Positions 8,794 through 17,487 are shown, counted from the stretch's first letter. The stretch is DNA of 64,000 nucleotides from an uncultured Bradyrhizobium sp. (GCF_947648125.1 NZ_CANSMR010000006.1:124001-188000); one strand, 5' to 3'. Translations and numbers: made by a program. Notes: generated by a model from the sequence alone, not told the origin.

Positions 8794-9789
8794 ATGGCGA
8801 GCAGGGATTCGATCCTCATCACGGGCGGCGCAGGATACATCGGATCCCATTGCGCCAAGGCTGTCGCCGAGGCCGGGTTTCTCCCGGTCGTCTACGACAA
8901 CCTCTCCACCGGCCATCGCAATTTCGTGCAATGGGGACCGCTCGTGATCGGCGACGTCGCCGATCACGACAAGATCGCCGGCACCATCCGCGAGCACAAG
9001 GCGCGCGCCGTGATGCATTTTGCTGCGTTCAGCGCGGTCGGCGAGTCCGTCGCGGATCCGCAGAAATACTTTGGCAACAACGTTGCCGGCACGCTCGGCC
9101 TGCTGCGCGGCATGCGTGAGGCTGGCTGCGACCGCCTGGTGTTTTCCAGCACCGGCGCCGTCTATGGCAATGCCGGGCGCGAGCCCATTCCCGAGAGCGC
9201 TGCAGGGCCGACCGTCAATCCCTACGGCCGCTCCAAATTCATGATCGAGCAGATGCTCGATGATTATCGCGCCGCCTATCGGTTCAAATCGGTCTGCCTG
9301 CGCTACTTCAACGCCTGCGGCGCCGATGCATCCGGCACCATCGGCGAGCTCCGCGATCCCGAGACGCATTTGATTCCGCGCGCGCTGATGGCGCTGCTCG
9401 GGCACGTGCCGGACTTTGCGATCTTTGGCGAAGACTATGAGACGTCTGACGGCACCGCGGTGCGCGACTACATCCATGTCGACGATCTCGCCGCCGCCCA
9501 TATCGCAGCGCTCGAGCTGCTGTTGAAGGGGAGCGCCGGCGGTGTGTTCAACCTCGGCACCGGCACCGGCTATTCGGTCCGCGAGGTGCTCGACGCGATC
9601 CGCGCCGAGACCGGTGAAGCGGTGCCGAGCGTGGTGCGCGAACGCAGGGCAGGCGATCCGCCGATCCTGGTCGCTGATCCCGCCAAATCGGAGAGCGGCC
9701 TCGGCTTCAAGGCGAGCCGGTCGGATCTCGGCTACATCATCCGCTCGGCCTGGGCGTGGCACCAGAAGGCGCATCCGCGCCGGCGATAA
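8794..9789 (+). CDS. galE: UDP-glucose 4-epimerase
   Basis: 331 residues, extended short-chain dehydrogenase. GGAGYIGSH at residues ~10-18 binds NAD, the catalytic YxxxK is in NPYGRSKFM near residue 150, and VRDYIHVDDLA and LGTGTGYSVREV are GalE signatures. It interconverts UDP-glucose and UDP-galactose for exopolysaccharide or LPS. ATG 8794 is chosen over TTG 8767 because alignment with the family begins there and GCAGGGA lies upstream. It ends the polysaccharide region before the VanZ-like gene on the other strand. Confidence 0.95.
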   Translation: MASRDSILITGGAGYIGSHCAKAVAEAGFLPVVYDNLSTGHRNFVQWGPLVIGDVADHDKIAGTIREHKARAVMHFAAFSAVGESVADPQKYFGNNVAGTLGLLRGMREAGCDRLVFSSTGAVYGNAGREPIPESAAGPTVNPYGRSKFMIEQMLDDYRAAYRFKSVCLRYFNACGADASGTIGELRDPETHLIPRALMALLGHVPDFAIFGEDYETSDGTAVRDYIHVDDLAAAHIAALELLLKGSAGGVFNLGTGTGYSVREVLDAIRAETGEAVPSVVRERRAGDPPILVADPAKSESGLGFKASRSDLGYIIRSAWAWHQKAHPRRR

Positions 9790-9807
9790 ACGCGCCGCCG
9801 CGGAGCA

Positions 9808-9960
9808 TCAATCCAGCGTGATGTCGTGCTGCTCCGTCAGCCGGGCGAGGAACGGCATATCGACGAAGCTTGCCACCAGGAAGACGGCGACCAGCGCTAG
9901 CCGGAAGACTAAGCTGCGTCCGTGCGCGACCTCAACCGGCCGAACTGGCTGCGCAGCACC
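9808..9960 (-). pseudogene. Possible orphan C-terminal coding remnant
   Basis: On the minus strand, immediately after the VanZ-like gene and overlapping its 3' end in another frame, an open stretch translates to about 50 residues with a hydrophobic segment (LVFRLALVAVFLVASFVDM) and the end LTEQHDITLD before a stop. It has no start codon or ribosome site of its own. It may be the tail of a membrane protein truncated by deletion, or chance. I do not recognise the family. Confidence 0.3.
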
Positions 9961-10295
9961 AGCAGGATGAAGTGGCCCGCGCCGACGCCGGCAAGACCTC
10001 CCGCCACCTTGACGATCGCGTCAAGCAGGCGGCCGTGACGGTCCGGTGTCAGCAGTTGCATCGCTTCGAGTGTGAACGAGCTGAAGACGACGAAGAGCAC
10101 GATCAGCGCGGTACGCCGCGGGTATCCCAGCACAAAGGCCATTGCCATCATTGCATATGCGGCGAAGCGCTCGGTCTGAGGATGGAAAAACGACGGACGG
10201 TCCTGGATCGGCGACAGCGTCACGAAGGCGATAAAGGCGAGCGCGAGCCAGCCCGCAATCACGCCGAACTTCCGTATCTGTGAATTATGCAACAA
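9909..10295 (-). CDS. VanZ-like small membrane protein
   Basis: 128 residues with about four hydrophobic segments (VIAGWLALAFIAFVTLSP, FAAYAMMAMAFVLGY, TALIVLFVVFSSFTLEAMQL and a C-terminal helix). The pattern VTLSPI near the start, then FAAYAMMA, a central FTLEAMQLLTPDRHG loop and D-hxxxxGGhxG matches VanZ-like proteins. In rhizobia these often lie next to polysaccharide loci. It is convergent with galE. The exact role is unknown. Confidence 0.75.
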   Translation of the reverse strand: MLHNSQIRKFGVIAGWLALAFIAFVTLSPIQDRPSFFHPQTERFAAYAMMAMAFVLGYPRRTALIVLFVVFSSFTLEAMQLLTPDRHGRLLDAIVKVAGGLAGVGAGHFILLVLRSQFGRLRSRTDAA

Positions 10296-10433
10296 AGTAT
10301 TCCCGGTCCTGTACCGCAGGCGAGCCCTGGCTGGATTAGCGCATCACTCGTGTCAGCGACATGGAAATGGTCGCCGAAGGTTAACTTGCCCGCCGACTGT
10401 GACAGACACGACGCGCCGTCCTGTTGCCAATAG

Positions 10434-10451
10434 TAGGTACTAAAATACCTA
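10434..10451. promoter_or_regulatory. 18-bp inverted repeat in divergent intergenic region
   Basis: TAGGTA-CTAAAA-TACCTA is a perfect 6-bp inverted repeat, AT-rich against its surroundings. It lies between the starts of the VanZ-like gene (10295) and the response regulator gene (10638). A hairpin-forming GGGAACC...GGTTCCC also occurs at about 10491-10520. The inverted repeat could be an operator or a promoter element. The rest of the 342-bp gap shows no gene. Confidence 0.35.
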
Positions 10452-10637
10452 GTTCTGAAACTCAATCCCATCTGGCGCGCATCTCTCTGCGGGAACCTGT
10501 CGCGCTTGCGCGGGTTCCCGGGATGGTGCACCTGACGAAAAAATAAGGTTTCGCCTGCGGCTCCATTCATAGGCCGTTCACGGCCGGAAGCCTCATTTGA
10601 TGCCGGAATATCGCAATGCTCACTCTCGGAGGCTAAA

Positions 10638-11300
10638 GTGCGTCTGCTCGTCGTTGAGGATGACCCGGATCTGAACCGCCAGCTCACCACTGCCCTGACG
10701 GACGCCGGCTATGTGGTCGATCGCGCGTTCGACGGCGAGGAGGGGCATTTCCTGGGCGACAGCGAGCCCTACGACGCGGTCGTGCTGGATATCGGCCTGC
10801 CGAAGATGGACGGTATCTCGGTGCTCGAGGCCTGGCGGCGGAACAAGCGGGTGATGCCGGTGCTGATTCTCACCGCGCGCGACCGCTGGAGCGACAAAGT
10901 TCAGGGGTTCGATGCCGGCGCCGACGACTATGTCGCAAAGCCCTTCCATCTGGAGGAGGTGCTGGCGCGGATCCGCGCGCTGCTGCGCCGCGCGACCGGG
11001 CATGCCCAGGTCGAGCTGGTCTGCGGGCCGGTGGCGCTCAACACCCGCACCAAGCGGGTCACCGTCAACGGCAACCCGATCAAGCTGACCTCGCACGAGT
11101 ACAACCTGCTTGATTACCTGATGCACCACACCGGGCGGGTGGTCTCGCGCACCGAGCTGGTCGAGCATCTCTACGACCAGGACTTCGACCGCGACTCCAA
11201 CACGATCGAGGTGTTCGTTGGCCGCATCCGCAAGAAGCTGGAAGTCGATATTATCCAGACTGTTCGCGGCCTCGGCTACATGCTGTCGCCGCCGACCTAA
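10638..11300 (+). CDS. feuP: OmpR/PhoP-family response regulator, FeuP-like
   Basis: 220 residues. The receiver domain opens MRLLVVEDDPDLN (acidic pocket), carries the phospho-acceptor Asp in VVLDIGLPKMDG (~51) and the Lys in YVAKPF (~101). A winged-helix effector follows (LTSHEYNLLDYLM, SNTIEVFVGRIRKKL, TVRGLGYML). The words GEEGHFLGDSEPYDAV and YDQDFDRDSNTIEV resemble rhizobial FeuP, which with FeuQ controls cyclic glucan export and iron-related genes in Sinorhizobium. The start is GTG with GGAGG upstream. The kinase gene follows after 218 bp. Confidence 0.88.
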   Translation: MRLLVVEDDPDLNRQLTTALTDAGYVVDRAFDGEEGHFLGDSEPYDAVVLDIGLPKMDGISVLEAWRRNKRVMPVLILTARDRWSDKVQGFDAGADDYVAKPFHLEEVLARIRALLRRATGHAQVELVCGPVALNTRTKRVTVNGNPIKLTSHEYNLLDYLMHHTGRVVSRTELVEHLYDQDFDRDSNTIEVFVGRIRKKLEVDIIQTVRGLGYMLSPPT

Positions 11301-11402
11301 AGCGTTTTCGAGCGAAGTGGATAGCGGTTCGCTCATATGAAGAAAACGCGACCAAACAAAAGGATGAGAGCATATCCTATTCAATCGGATCATGCTCTTA
11401 GA
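11301..11402. repeat. Two adjacent palindromic intergenic repeats
   Basis: The first has arms GCGTTTTC (11302-11309) and GAAAACGC (11342-11349). The second has arms AGAGCAT (11367-11373) and ATGCTCT (11392-11398) around CAATCGGA. Both look like dispersed palindromic elements common in Bradyrhizobium intergenic DNA (from memory, not searched). They separate feuP from feuQ, so they may affect mRNA stability between the two. Confidence 0.65.
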
Positions 11403-11518
11403 GCGCTTGATCGGCGTACACGGGCATTGGCATGATCCGCGCCGGGAGGACTGGATTCGCCAATGTTTGAATCCCTGATGTCTGTTGTCGCTGACGCGCT
11501 GTTCGAGCCCGTGCCCTG

Positions 11519-12895
11519 ATGGGCGGCAGCTCGCTTGCGACCCGCCTGTTCGTCTCGGCGACCGCCTGGGTGGTGGTGATCCTGGCGATCACCGGCGTCA
11601 TCCTGTCGTCGGTCTATCGCGACGCCACTGAGCGCGCCTTCGATCGGCGACTCAATCTCTATTTGCGCACCCTGATCGCCGAGGTGGCGACGCCGGACGA
11701 GCCGGCGGACCGCCAGTTCCAGTCGCTCGGCGAGCCGCTGTTCGACCTGCCGCTGTCGGGCTGGTACTGGCAGATCACCCGCACCGATACCGAGAAGGGC
11801 GAGACCCGCGCCTCGCGCTCGCTGTGGGACAAGAAGCTGCCGAAGCTCGAGGAGCACGGTGCCGAGCTGACCGCCGCCGGCGTCCGCCTCGGCTATGTCG
11901 ATGGGCCCGAGGGCCAGAGCCTGCGCGTGGTGGAGCGGCCGGTCGATCTCGGCGCCGACGGCAAGTTCCTGGTCAGCGTCGCCGGCGATGCCACCGAGAT
12001 CTTCGATGAGACGCGCAGCTTCGACTATTATCTCGGCGGCACCTTCGCCGCCCTCGGCATCGTGCTGCTGCTGACCACGATCTTCCAGGTGCGCTATGGC
12101 CTCGCGCCGCTCAAGCGCATTTCGGATTCGATTGCCGATATCCGCTCCGGCCGCGCCGAGCGGCTGGAGGGCCGGTTTCCGGTCGAGATCGCGCCGCTCG
12201 CGCGCGAGACCAATGCGCTGATCGATGCCAACCGCGAGATCGTCGAGCGCTCGCGCACCCATGTCGGCAACCTCGCCCATGCGATCAAGACGCCGCTGTC
12301 GGTGATCGTGAACGAAGCGGGCACGCATACCGGCGATCCCTTTGCCAGCAAGGTGCTGGAGCAGGCCGACCTGATGCGTGACCAGGTCGCGCACCACCTC
12401 GAGCGCGCGCGGATCGCCGCCCGCGCCACCATCGTCAGCACCATCACCGACGTCGCCCCCGTCATCGAGGCGCTGCGCCGGACCATGGAGAAGATCCATC
12501 GCGATCGCGATCTCGCGATCGAGGCGAAGGCGGACCCGGCGGCGCGGTTTCGCGGCGAGCGGCAGGACCTCGAGGAGATGGTCGGCAATCTCGTCGACAA
12601 CGCCTGCAAATGGGCGGCTTCTCAGGTGTTCATCGAGGTCAGCGTGGTCCCGCCGGAGGCGTCGGGCGCTGGTCCCAGGCTGCGCATCGTGGTTGACGAC
12701 GACGGGCGCGGCCTGTCGGAAGCCGAGCGCGCCCAGGTGTCGCGGCGCGGCCAGCGGCTCGACGAATCCAAGCCCGGCTCGGGGCTTGGACTATCGATCG
12801 TGACCGATCTCGCCGGTCTCTATGGCGGCAAGCTCGCGCTGAATGACGCCCCGATCGGCGGCCTGCGGGCCGAGCTCGTGCTGCCGGCGGTGTAG
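11519..12895 (+). CDS. feuQ: Membrane sensor histidine kinase, FeuQ-like
   Basis: 458 residues. An N-terminal membrane helix (residues ~8-32), a periplasmic domain of ~140 residues, a second helix (~170-195) and HAMP lead to the kinase core. The H box is GNLAHAIKTPLSVIVNE, the N box NLVDNACKWA, and G boxes are DDDGRGLS and GSGLGLSIV. The LAHAIKTPL form of the H box is typical of PhoQ/FeuQ-type kinases. It is the partner of the upstream response regulator. ATG 11519 is fixed by an in-frame stop a few codons upstream. The inducing signal is not evident. Confidence 0.88.
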   Translation: MGGSSLATRLFVSATAWVVVILAITGVILSSVYRDATERAFDRRLNLYLRTLIAEVATPDEPADRQFQSLGEPLFDLPLSGWYWQITRTDTEKGETRASRSLWDKKLPKLEEHGAELTAAGVRLGYVDGPEGQSLRVVERPVDLGADGKFLVSVAGDATEIFDETRSFDYYLGGTFAALGIVLLLTTIFQVRYGLAPLKRISDSIADIRSGRAERLEGRFPVEIAPLARETNALIDANREIVERSRTHVGNLAHAIKTPLSVIVNEAGTHTGDPFASKVLEQADLMRDQVAHHLERARIAARATIVSTITDVAPVIEALRRTMEKIHRDRDLAIEAKADPAARFRGERQDLEEMVGNLVDNACKWAASQVFIEVSVVPPEASGAGPRLRIVVDDDGRGLSEAERAQVSRRGQRLDESKPGSGLGLSIVTDLAGLYGGKLALNDAPIGGLRAELVLPAV

Positions 12896-12930
12896 ACCGG
12901 GATGAAATCACTATGGCCACGAACACGGTT

Positions 12931-13052
12931 CACCTCTCCCCGACGGGGAGAGGTCGATTTGCGCAGCAAATCGGGGAGGGGCCGCAGTTCTAACGAGAGA
13001 CCGTAATCCCTCACCCGGCGCTGCGCGCCGACCTCTCCCAAGGGAGAGGTGA
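12931..13052. repeat. Palindromic repeat pair (CCTCTCCCC type)
   Basis: Two inverted repeats with CCTCTCCC arms: 12933-12953 and 13031-13050 (ACCTCTCCC/GGGAGAGGT separated by two bases). GATTTGCGCAGCAAATC between them forms another hairpin. This is the composite dispersed repeat often seen in Bradyrhizobium and relatives. It fills most of the 299-bp gap after feuQ and could act as a transcription end. Confidence 0.7.
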
Positions 13053-13194
13053 GCCTCCGTTGCCGCTCCAGCTCAACCTAATAGCGGGCTCGGCGCCGTC
13101 ATTATTCCTAAACGGCTTCTTAACGCGCCCACCTCTATCATCGCGGGCGGACGGGCTGCGGCGTTTGCCGGGCACCTAGCTTTCACGACCGGGC

Positions 13195-14589
13195 ATGAGC
13201 CAGAAATCGACCGAGCGGCTGAGGGATTATCTCGCGCAGCTTCCGCCGCAATCGCAGGCGCTGCTGATGCGGGAATTGGAGCGCGCCGTCGAACGCGGCG
13301 ATGATGTCGCCGTCGCCAACCTGGTGCTGGAGCAGCTCCGCAAGATCGTGCGCGGGGCCGAGGAGGCCGAACAGATCCAGCCGCGCAGCGACGACCCGGC
13401 GCGGCTCCTGTTCCGGCCGCTCGAGCCGTTCCTTGCCGAGACCAATTTCCCGACCCGGCCCGGCCAGCTCCGGCGCGCCTCGCTGCTGCCGATCTGGCAG
13501 TGGCTGGCCCGCGAGGGCGCGCCTGAGGCTACCCGCGAATTCGAGACGGCGCTGGCGGCGGCCACGGAGAGCGGTCCGATGGAGATCGCCGCGCGCAAGT
13601 TCCAGCTTGCGGCTGCGGAAGCCATCCTCAAGATCGCGGGGCCGATGCAGGACGACCGTCAGCGCGCGCTGGCACGCGTGGGCCCGCCGAACGTTGTCGA
13701 GGATCTGCTGCCGATCGGCCTCGTGTTGCAGGCCCGTGAAGCCCTGGAAACCCTGGGCAGCCGGCTGCCGAGCCAGATCAGGGTGTTTTCCGATTCCCAG
13801 ATCGCCTCCGCGATGGATGCGCTCAAGCTGCCGTCGCTGCAGACGCCGCAACTGCTGCCGTTCGCGTTGTCATTGATTGCGCAGCGGCTCGCCGCGCCAT
13901 GGCAGCTCATCCGCCTTGCCATCAAGATGGCGGCCTCCGACGACGAGCTGCGGGTCGCGGCAACGCCGTACGGCATCGCCGTCACCATCGCGCTGCACGA
14001 CCTGTCATTCGTCGCAGCCTGTCTGCGCACCGACATCAGGCGCGGACATTTCGATTATGTCGGCGAGCAGCTCAAGACCCTGCATGACGGGGTCCGCGGC
14101 CTGCGCACCGAGCTTGACCTGCGCAACGATTCCACCTGGGGCCGCCAGCTCACCTCGGTGCGCGCCGATACCTCCAACGCGCTGCAATCGGAGATCGACA
14201 GCGTGCCGGGCCGGGTCCGCCGGATCCTGCGTCAGCGCGCCGACAAGGACATTACGGCCGGCGCCAAGATCGATGCGTCGGAGGTCGAGGATGCCGCGGC
14301 CCTGATCGACTTTGTCGCGGTGTGCCGCACCTACGCCAGCGAGCTCGCCATCAACGAGGTGACGCTGCGGACCTTCTCGGACCTGCAACATTATGTCGAG
14401 CAGTCGACCGAGGGGCTGGTGCAGTCGCTGCGCGGCGGCGATGCGCGGGTCCGCGCCTTCCGGCAGCAGCAGGTCAAGGCCGCGATCCGCTTCTGCGAGG
14501 TGCTGTTCGGCCACGACTACGCCTCCCTGATGAACCGGGCGGCCGAGAACGCCGTGACCGGCGAGCGGAAGTCGTCTCGCGCGGGTTAG
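13195..14589 (+). CDS. Hypothetical protein, all-alpha, 464 residues
   Basis: A soluble, probably wholly helical protein with many Leu/Ala/Arg heptad-like stretches (LRDYLAQLPPQSQALLMREL at the start, then VLEQLRKIV). There is no signal peptide, membrane helix or catalytic motif. Length and strong third-position GC support a real gene. It stands alone between the feuPQ system and the accessory gene group, with no operon partner. I do not recognise the family. Confidence 0.8.
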   Translation: MSQKSTERLRDYLAQLPPQSQALLMRELERAVERGDDVAVANLVLEQLRKIVRGAEEAEQIQPRSDDPARLLFRPLEPFLAETNFPTRPGQLRRASLLPIWQWLAREGAPEATREFETALAAATESGPMEIAARKFQLAAAEAILKIAGPMQDDRQRALARVGPPNVVEDLLPIGLVLQAREALETLGSRLPSQIRVFSDSQIASAMDALKLPSLQTPQLLPFALSLIAQRLAAPWQLIRLAIKMAASDDELRVAATPYGIAVTIALHDLSFVAACLRTDIRRGHFDYVGEQLKTLHDGVRGLRTELDLRNDSTWGRQLTSVRADTSNALQSEIDSVPGRVRRILRQRADKDITAGAKIDASEVEDAAALIDFVAVCRTYASELAINEVTLRTFSDLQHYVEQSTEGLVQSLRGGDARVRAFRQQQVKAAIRFCEVLFGHDYASLMNRAAENAVTGERKSSRAG

Positions 14590-14696
14590 CGATACCTAGT
14601 GCGCTGTTACCGCAATTTCTGGCGCTTTTCGCGACATCGATTGAGGCTGAACTGATTTGCGCCGCCTGAGTAGTCAGTTGGGTCATCTTCCCAGCC

Positions 14697-14939
14697 TCAT
14701 CTGTCACATATCTCATACGCTCCCACCTCCATGAGAACTTCGGAAGCGCAGTAGGGGCACAGAAGGAGGGCTTTTTCCGGTGTTGTGGCGCTCGCGGCCT
14801 CGACGTGCCGCATTTGCTCGTTCAAGGCGTCGTGCTGTTGCCGGTTCGCGAGTATCTGCCCGCCCAGCTCCATATGGAGCCGTTCAAGGGTGTTGATCGC
14901 CGGTCGGGTGTGAGGGTCTTTCGTCGGTCTGCCGCGCAT
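14697..14939 (-). CDS. Small hypothetical protein with single CPYC motif
   Basis: 80 residues: basic N-terminus, central helix rich in Gln/Asn/His, and a C-terminal CPYCASEVLMEVGAYEICDR that could be half of a zinc ribbon (CxxC plus one further Cys). Codon use is less GC-biased than the core genes. Its start is only 9 bp from the divergent start of the DUF6471 gene, so promoters must lie within coding DNA or only one of the two is expressed. Function unknown. Confidence 0.5.
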   Translation of the reverse strand: MRGRPTKDPHTRPAINTLERLHMELGGQILANRQQHDALNEQMRHVEAASATTPEKALLLCPYCASEVLMEVGAYEICDR

Positions 14940-14948
14940 TGAGATGCC

Positions 14949-15191
14949 ATGGTCCTACCCACGGCGGAAGAGGAATGGGGCCAGCGCGCCAGCGCCTTCC
15001 TCAAGGCGGAGATGAAGAAGGCCGATGTGACCTATGCCGATCTGGTGAAGCGGCTGACAAAGCACGGCCTCAAAGACGAGACCGAGGCCGGGATCACCAT
15101 GAAGCTCAAGCGGGGGTCGTTTACGGCGATTTTCTTTCTTGCATGCGTTGCAGCGTTGGAGCTTGAACAGGTGGTGTTGGAAGAGATTTGA
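14949..15191 (+). CDS. DUF6471-like small protein
   Basis: 80 residues matching the DUF6471 pattern: EEEWGQRASAFLKAEMKKA, then VTYADLVKRLTKHG, ETEAGITMKLKRG and FTAIFFLACVAALEL. The arrangement looks like a small helix-turn-helix (the TYADLVKRL helix followed by the ITMKLKRGSF recognition-like helix), so DNA binding is possible but unproven. The next gene follows almost directly. The family occurs in accessory regions of alphaproteobacteria. Confidence 0.7.
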   Translation: MVLPTAEEEWGQRASAFLKAEMKKADVTYADLVKRLTKHGLKDETEAGITMKLKRGSFTAIFFLACVAALELEQVVLEEI

Positions 15192-15196
15192 GGATC

Positions 15197-15460
15197 ATGC
15201 GCTGGCTTATTTATGTCTGGGGATCAGCAATACCTGTTTTTGCGTATCTCGAACTGCGTTTCGGCAGACAGGCGTTGCAGAACCTAGCTCCCGGCGTTGA
15301 GCCAAATGGCGTGAACTTCGTCCGCAAATTCGCGGCGCAGGTCGAGCCTCAGTACTTTAACGAACGGGGTCGGAAGTACCGAGCCCTAATGATTAGGAAT
15401 GAAATCGTCTACGTGTTCTGGATTTTTGTGATTGGTCCAATAGCTATCCACTTTTCGTAG
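15197..15460 (+). CDS. Small membrane hypothetical protein
   Basis: 87 residues with an N-terminal hydrophobic segment (WLIYVWGSAIPVFAYLEL) and a C-terminal one (IVYVFWIFVIGPIAIHF), so probably two membrane helices with a cytoplasmic or periplasmic loop between. ATG 15197 is five bases after the DUF6471 stop, which suggests translational coupling. A TTG at 15188 is an alternative. Lower GC than neighbours fits acquired DNA. Function unknown. Confidence 0.55.
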   Translation: MRWLIYVWGSAIPVFAYLELRFGRQALQNLAPGVEPNGVNFVRKFAAQVEPQYFNERGRKYRALMIRNEIVYVFWIFVIGPIAIHFS

Positions 15461-15544
15461 GCTTGTGGCGTTTGCGCCATAATATGGGGTCCCGCCCAAG
15501 GCCGGCACGACAAGCATTTGCGCAATTTCGGAATAATGGAAGTG

Positions 15545-15640
15545 TGGCGCTGATTTGCCCGACGTGTCAAGTCGTCAAGCGAGCGTCGGCGGCCCCTGCT
15601 ACTTTGCATGGGGTTGTTTTCGATATTTTGGTCGCGCGCG
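15545..15640. repeat. Dispersed intergenic repeat (TTGCCCGACG type)
   Basis: Contains TTGCCCGACGTGTCAA and CTACTTTGCATGGGGTTG, words I recall as a widespread Bradyrhizobium intergenic repeat. A related word TTGCCCGTCGTGTCGAA occurs at about 38670 in this window. The 348-bp gap from 15461 to 15808 holds this repeat and the hairpin before cycH, and no gene. Confidence 0.5.
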
Positions 15641-15766
15641 CCTTCGCCCGGAGACGCCGTTGCAACATCGCCGGAACGGCGCCGGAAACCGGCTGATTTC
15701 GACCTTCGGTCGATCCAGCAATTGTCAATTGCCGGGCTTGGCGTGGGTAGTGTAAAGCGATTCTAA

Positions 15767-15787
15767 GGCGGCTTGCCGGAAGCCGCC
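15767..15787 (+). promoter_or_regulatory. Hairpin just upstream of cycH
   Basis: GGCGGCTT-GCCGG-AAGCCGCC is a perfect 8-bp stem with a 5-base loop ending 21 bp before the cycH start codon. There is no following T-run, so it is unlikely to be a terminator. It could affect translation initiation or mRNA stability of the cyc operon. Confidence 0.4.
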
Positions 15788-15808
15788 GTTCCATCCGGGA
15801 ACCGCTTG

Positions 15809-16930
15809 ATGACGCTGTGGTTTGTGTTCGCGCTGATGACGGTCGCGGCGATCTTTGCCGTGCTGTGGCCGCTCAGCCGCCGCGGACTGGCGGATACCGG
15901 CGGCAGCGAGGTCGTGGTCTACCGGGACCAGCTCGCCGAAATCGACCGCGATATGGCCTCAGGCATCATCGGCGCCGCCGAGGCCGATGCTGCGCGGATC
16001 GAGATCAGCCGCCGGCTGCTGGCCGCCGCCGACCAGAGCGGACGTGACGCTCCGGTGACAGGCAGTCTCAGTCTGCGGCGCGCCGCCGCAGTCGTGGCCC
16101 TGGTCGGGCTGCCGGTGATTGCCTCGGGCTTCTATCTCGCGCTCGGCTCGCCGCGGCTTGGCGACTTTCCGCTGGCCGAGCGCAGCCGGGTGGCGGATGT
16201 CAATCAGCCGCTCGCCAACCTGGTCGCGCAGGTCGAGGCCCATCTGGAGAAGAACCCGACCGACGGCCGCGGCTGGACGGTGCTGGCGCCGGTGCTGTCG
16301 CACCTCGGCCGCTACGATGACGCGGTCCGGGCCTATCGCAATGCCATCACCTATGCCGGCGATAGCGCCGACCGCCGCGCCGATCTCGGCGAGGCGTTGA
16401 TGGGGAGCGCCGGCGGCGTCGTCACCGCGGACGCCAAGGCAGAGTTCGAGCGCTCGGTCGCGCTGAATGGCGACGACGCCAAGGCGAACTATTTCCTCGG
16501 TCTCGCCGCCGAGCAGGACGGCCGCAAGGCGGACGCCGCGGCGCTCTGGCAGAAGATGCTGGCGAAGGGGCCGTCCGATGCACCGTGGCGGCCGCTGGTG
16601 CAGGCCGCGTTGGTGCGGGTCGGCGGGAGTGTGCCCGCTGGCGTCAGCGCACCTGCGCTGCCGGATGGCGCGGTGGCGGCGGCCAGGGACATGAGCGAGG
16701 CCGATCGCGGTACCATGATCAAAAGCATGGTCGATCGGCTGGCGACGCGGCTGAAGACGAATGGCGACGACGTCGAGGGCTGGCTGCGGCTGGTCCGCGC
16801 CTATCTCGTGATGGGAGAGCGCGACAAGGCGATGAGCGCGCTCGCGGATGCCCGCCAGGCGGTGGGCAATGATGCGGATCGGTTGCGTCAGCTCAATGAA
16901 GGGCTGAAGAGTCTCGGATTGGATGGATAA
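15809..16930 (+). CDS. cycH: Cytochrome c maturation protein CcmI/CycH
   Basis: 373 residues. Two N-terminal membrane helices (MTLWFVFALMTVAAIFAVLW and the one around residues 90-110) flank a cytoplasmic loop with VVYRDQLAEIDRD, the CcmI signature. The periplasmic C-terminal part holds TPR repeats (NPTDGRGWTVLAPVLSHLGRYDDA and following). CcmI presents apocytochrome c to the heme ligation complex. The start is set at the family start MTLWF. It is first of the cycHJKL operon. The hairpin at 15767 lies in its leader. Confidence 0.95.
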   Translation: MTLWFVFALMTVAAIFAVLWPLSRRGLADTGGSEVVVYRDQLAEIDRDMASGIIGAAEADAARIEISRRLLAAADQSGRDAPVTGSLSLRRAAAVVALVGLPVIASGFYLALGSPRLGDFPLAERSRVADVNQPLANLVAQVEAHLEKNPTDGRGWTVLAPVLSHLGRYDDAVRAYRNAITYAGDSADRRADLGEALMGSAGGVVTADAKAEFERSVALNGDDAKANYFLGLAAEQDGRKADAAALWQKMLAKGPSDAPWRPLVQAALVRVGGSVPAGVSAPALPDGAVAAARDMSEADRGTMIKSMVDRLATRLKTNGDDVEGWLRLVRAYLVMGERDKAMSALADARQAVGNDADRLRQLNEGLKSLGLDG

Positions 16931-16989
16931 CGCATGATGCCGAAACATGTGCAGCGGTTTTCGGCTGACGTCATGCGCAAGGAAGCACC

Positions 16990-17487
16990 ATGACCAGGAA
17001 GCAACGGCGTTTGACACTGATCGGCTGCGCGCTCGTCGTGCTCGCGATCGCCGCGGGCCTGGTGCTGAACGCGCTGCGCGATTCTATCGTGTTCTTCTCG
17101 ACGCCGTCGATGGTGGCTGAAAAGCATCTCGGTCCGGGCAAGCGGTTCCGCCTCGGTGGCCTGGTGGAGCAAGGCTCGCTCAAGCGCGGCGACAACCTCG
17201 CGGTGACCTTCACCGTCGGCGACGGCGGCGCGACGCTGCCGGTCGCCTACAAGGGTATCCTGCCGGACCTGTTCCGCGAGGGGCAGGGCGTCGTGGCCGA
17301 AGGCGCGCTCGATGCTGACGGCGTGTTCCGCGCCGACACTGTGCTCGCCAAGCATGACGAGACCTACATGCCGAAGGACGTCGCCGACGCCCTGAAGAAG
17401 CAGGGCCACTGGAAGGACGATTACGGCGCCAAACCAAACAGCATGCCGAGCGCCTCCGCGGCACCGACCCAGGGAGCGATGCGGTGA
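16990..17487 (+). CDS. cycJ: Heme chaperone CcmE/CycJ
   Basis: 165 residues. An N-terminal membrane anchor ([19 protein letters not shown]) is followed by a beta-barrel OB-fold periplasmic domain. The heme-binding His lies in [14 protein letters not shown] (~residue 122) with the conserved Tyr four residues on. CcmE carries heme covalently from CcmC to CcmF. It lies 59 bp after cycH and its stop overlaps the cycK start by 4 bp (GTGA). Confidence 0.96.
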   Translation: MTRKQRRLTLIGCALVVLAIAAGLVLNALRDSIVFFSTPSMVAEKHLGPGKRFRLGGLVEQGSLKRGDNLAVTFTVGDGGATLPVAYKGILPDLFREGQGVVAEGALDADGVFRADTVLAKHDETYMPKDVADALKKQGHWKDDYGAKPNSMPSASAAPTQGAMR

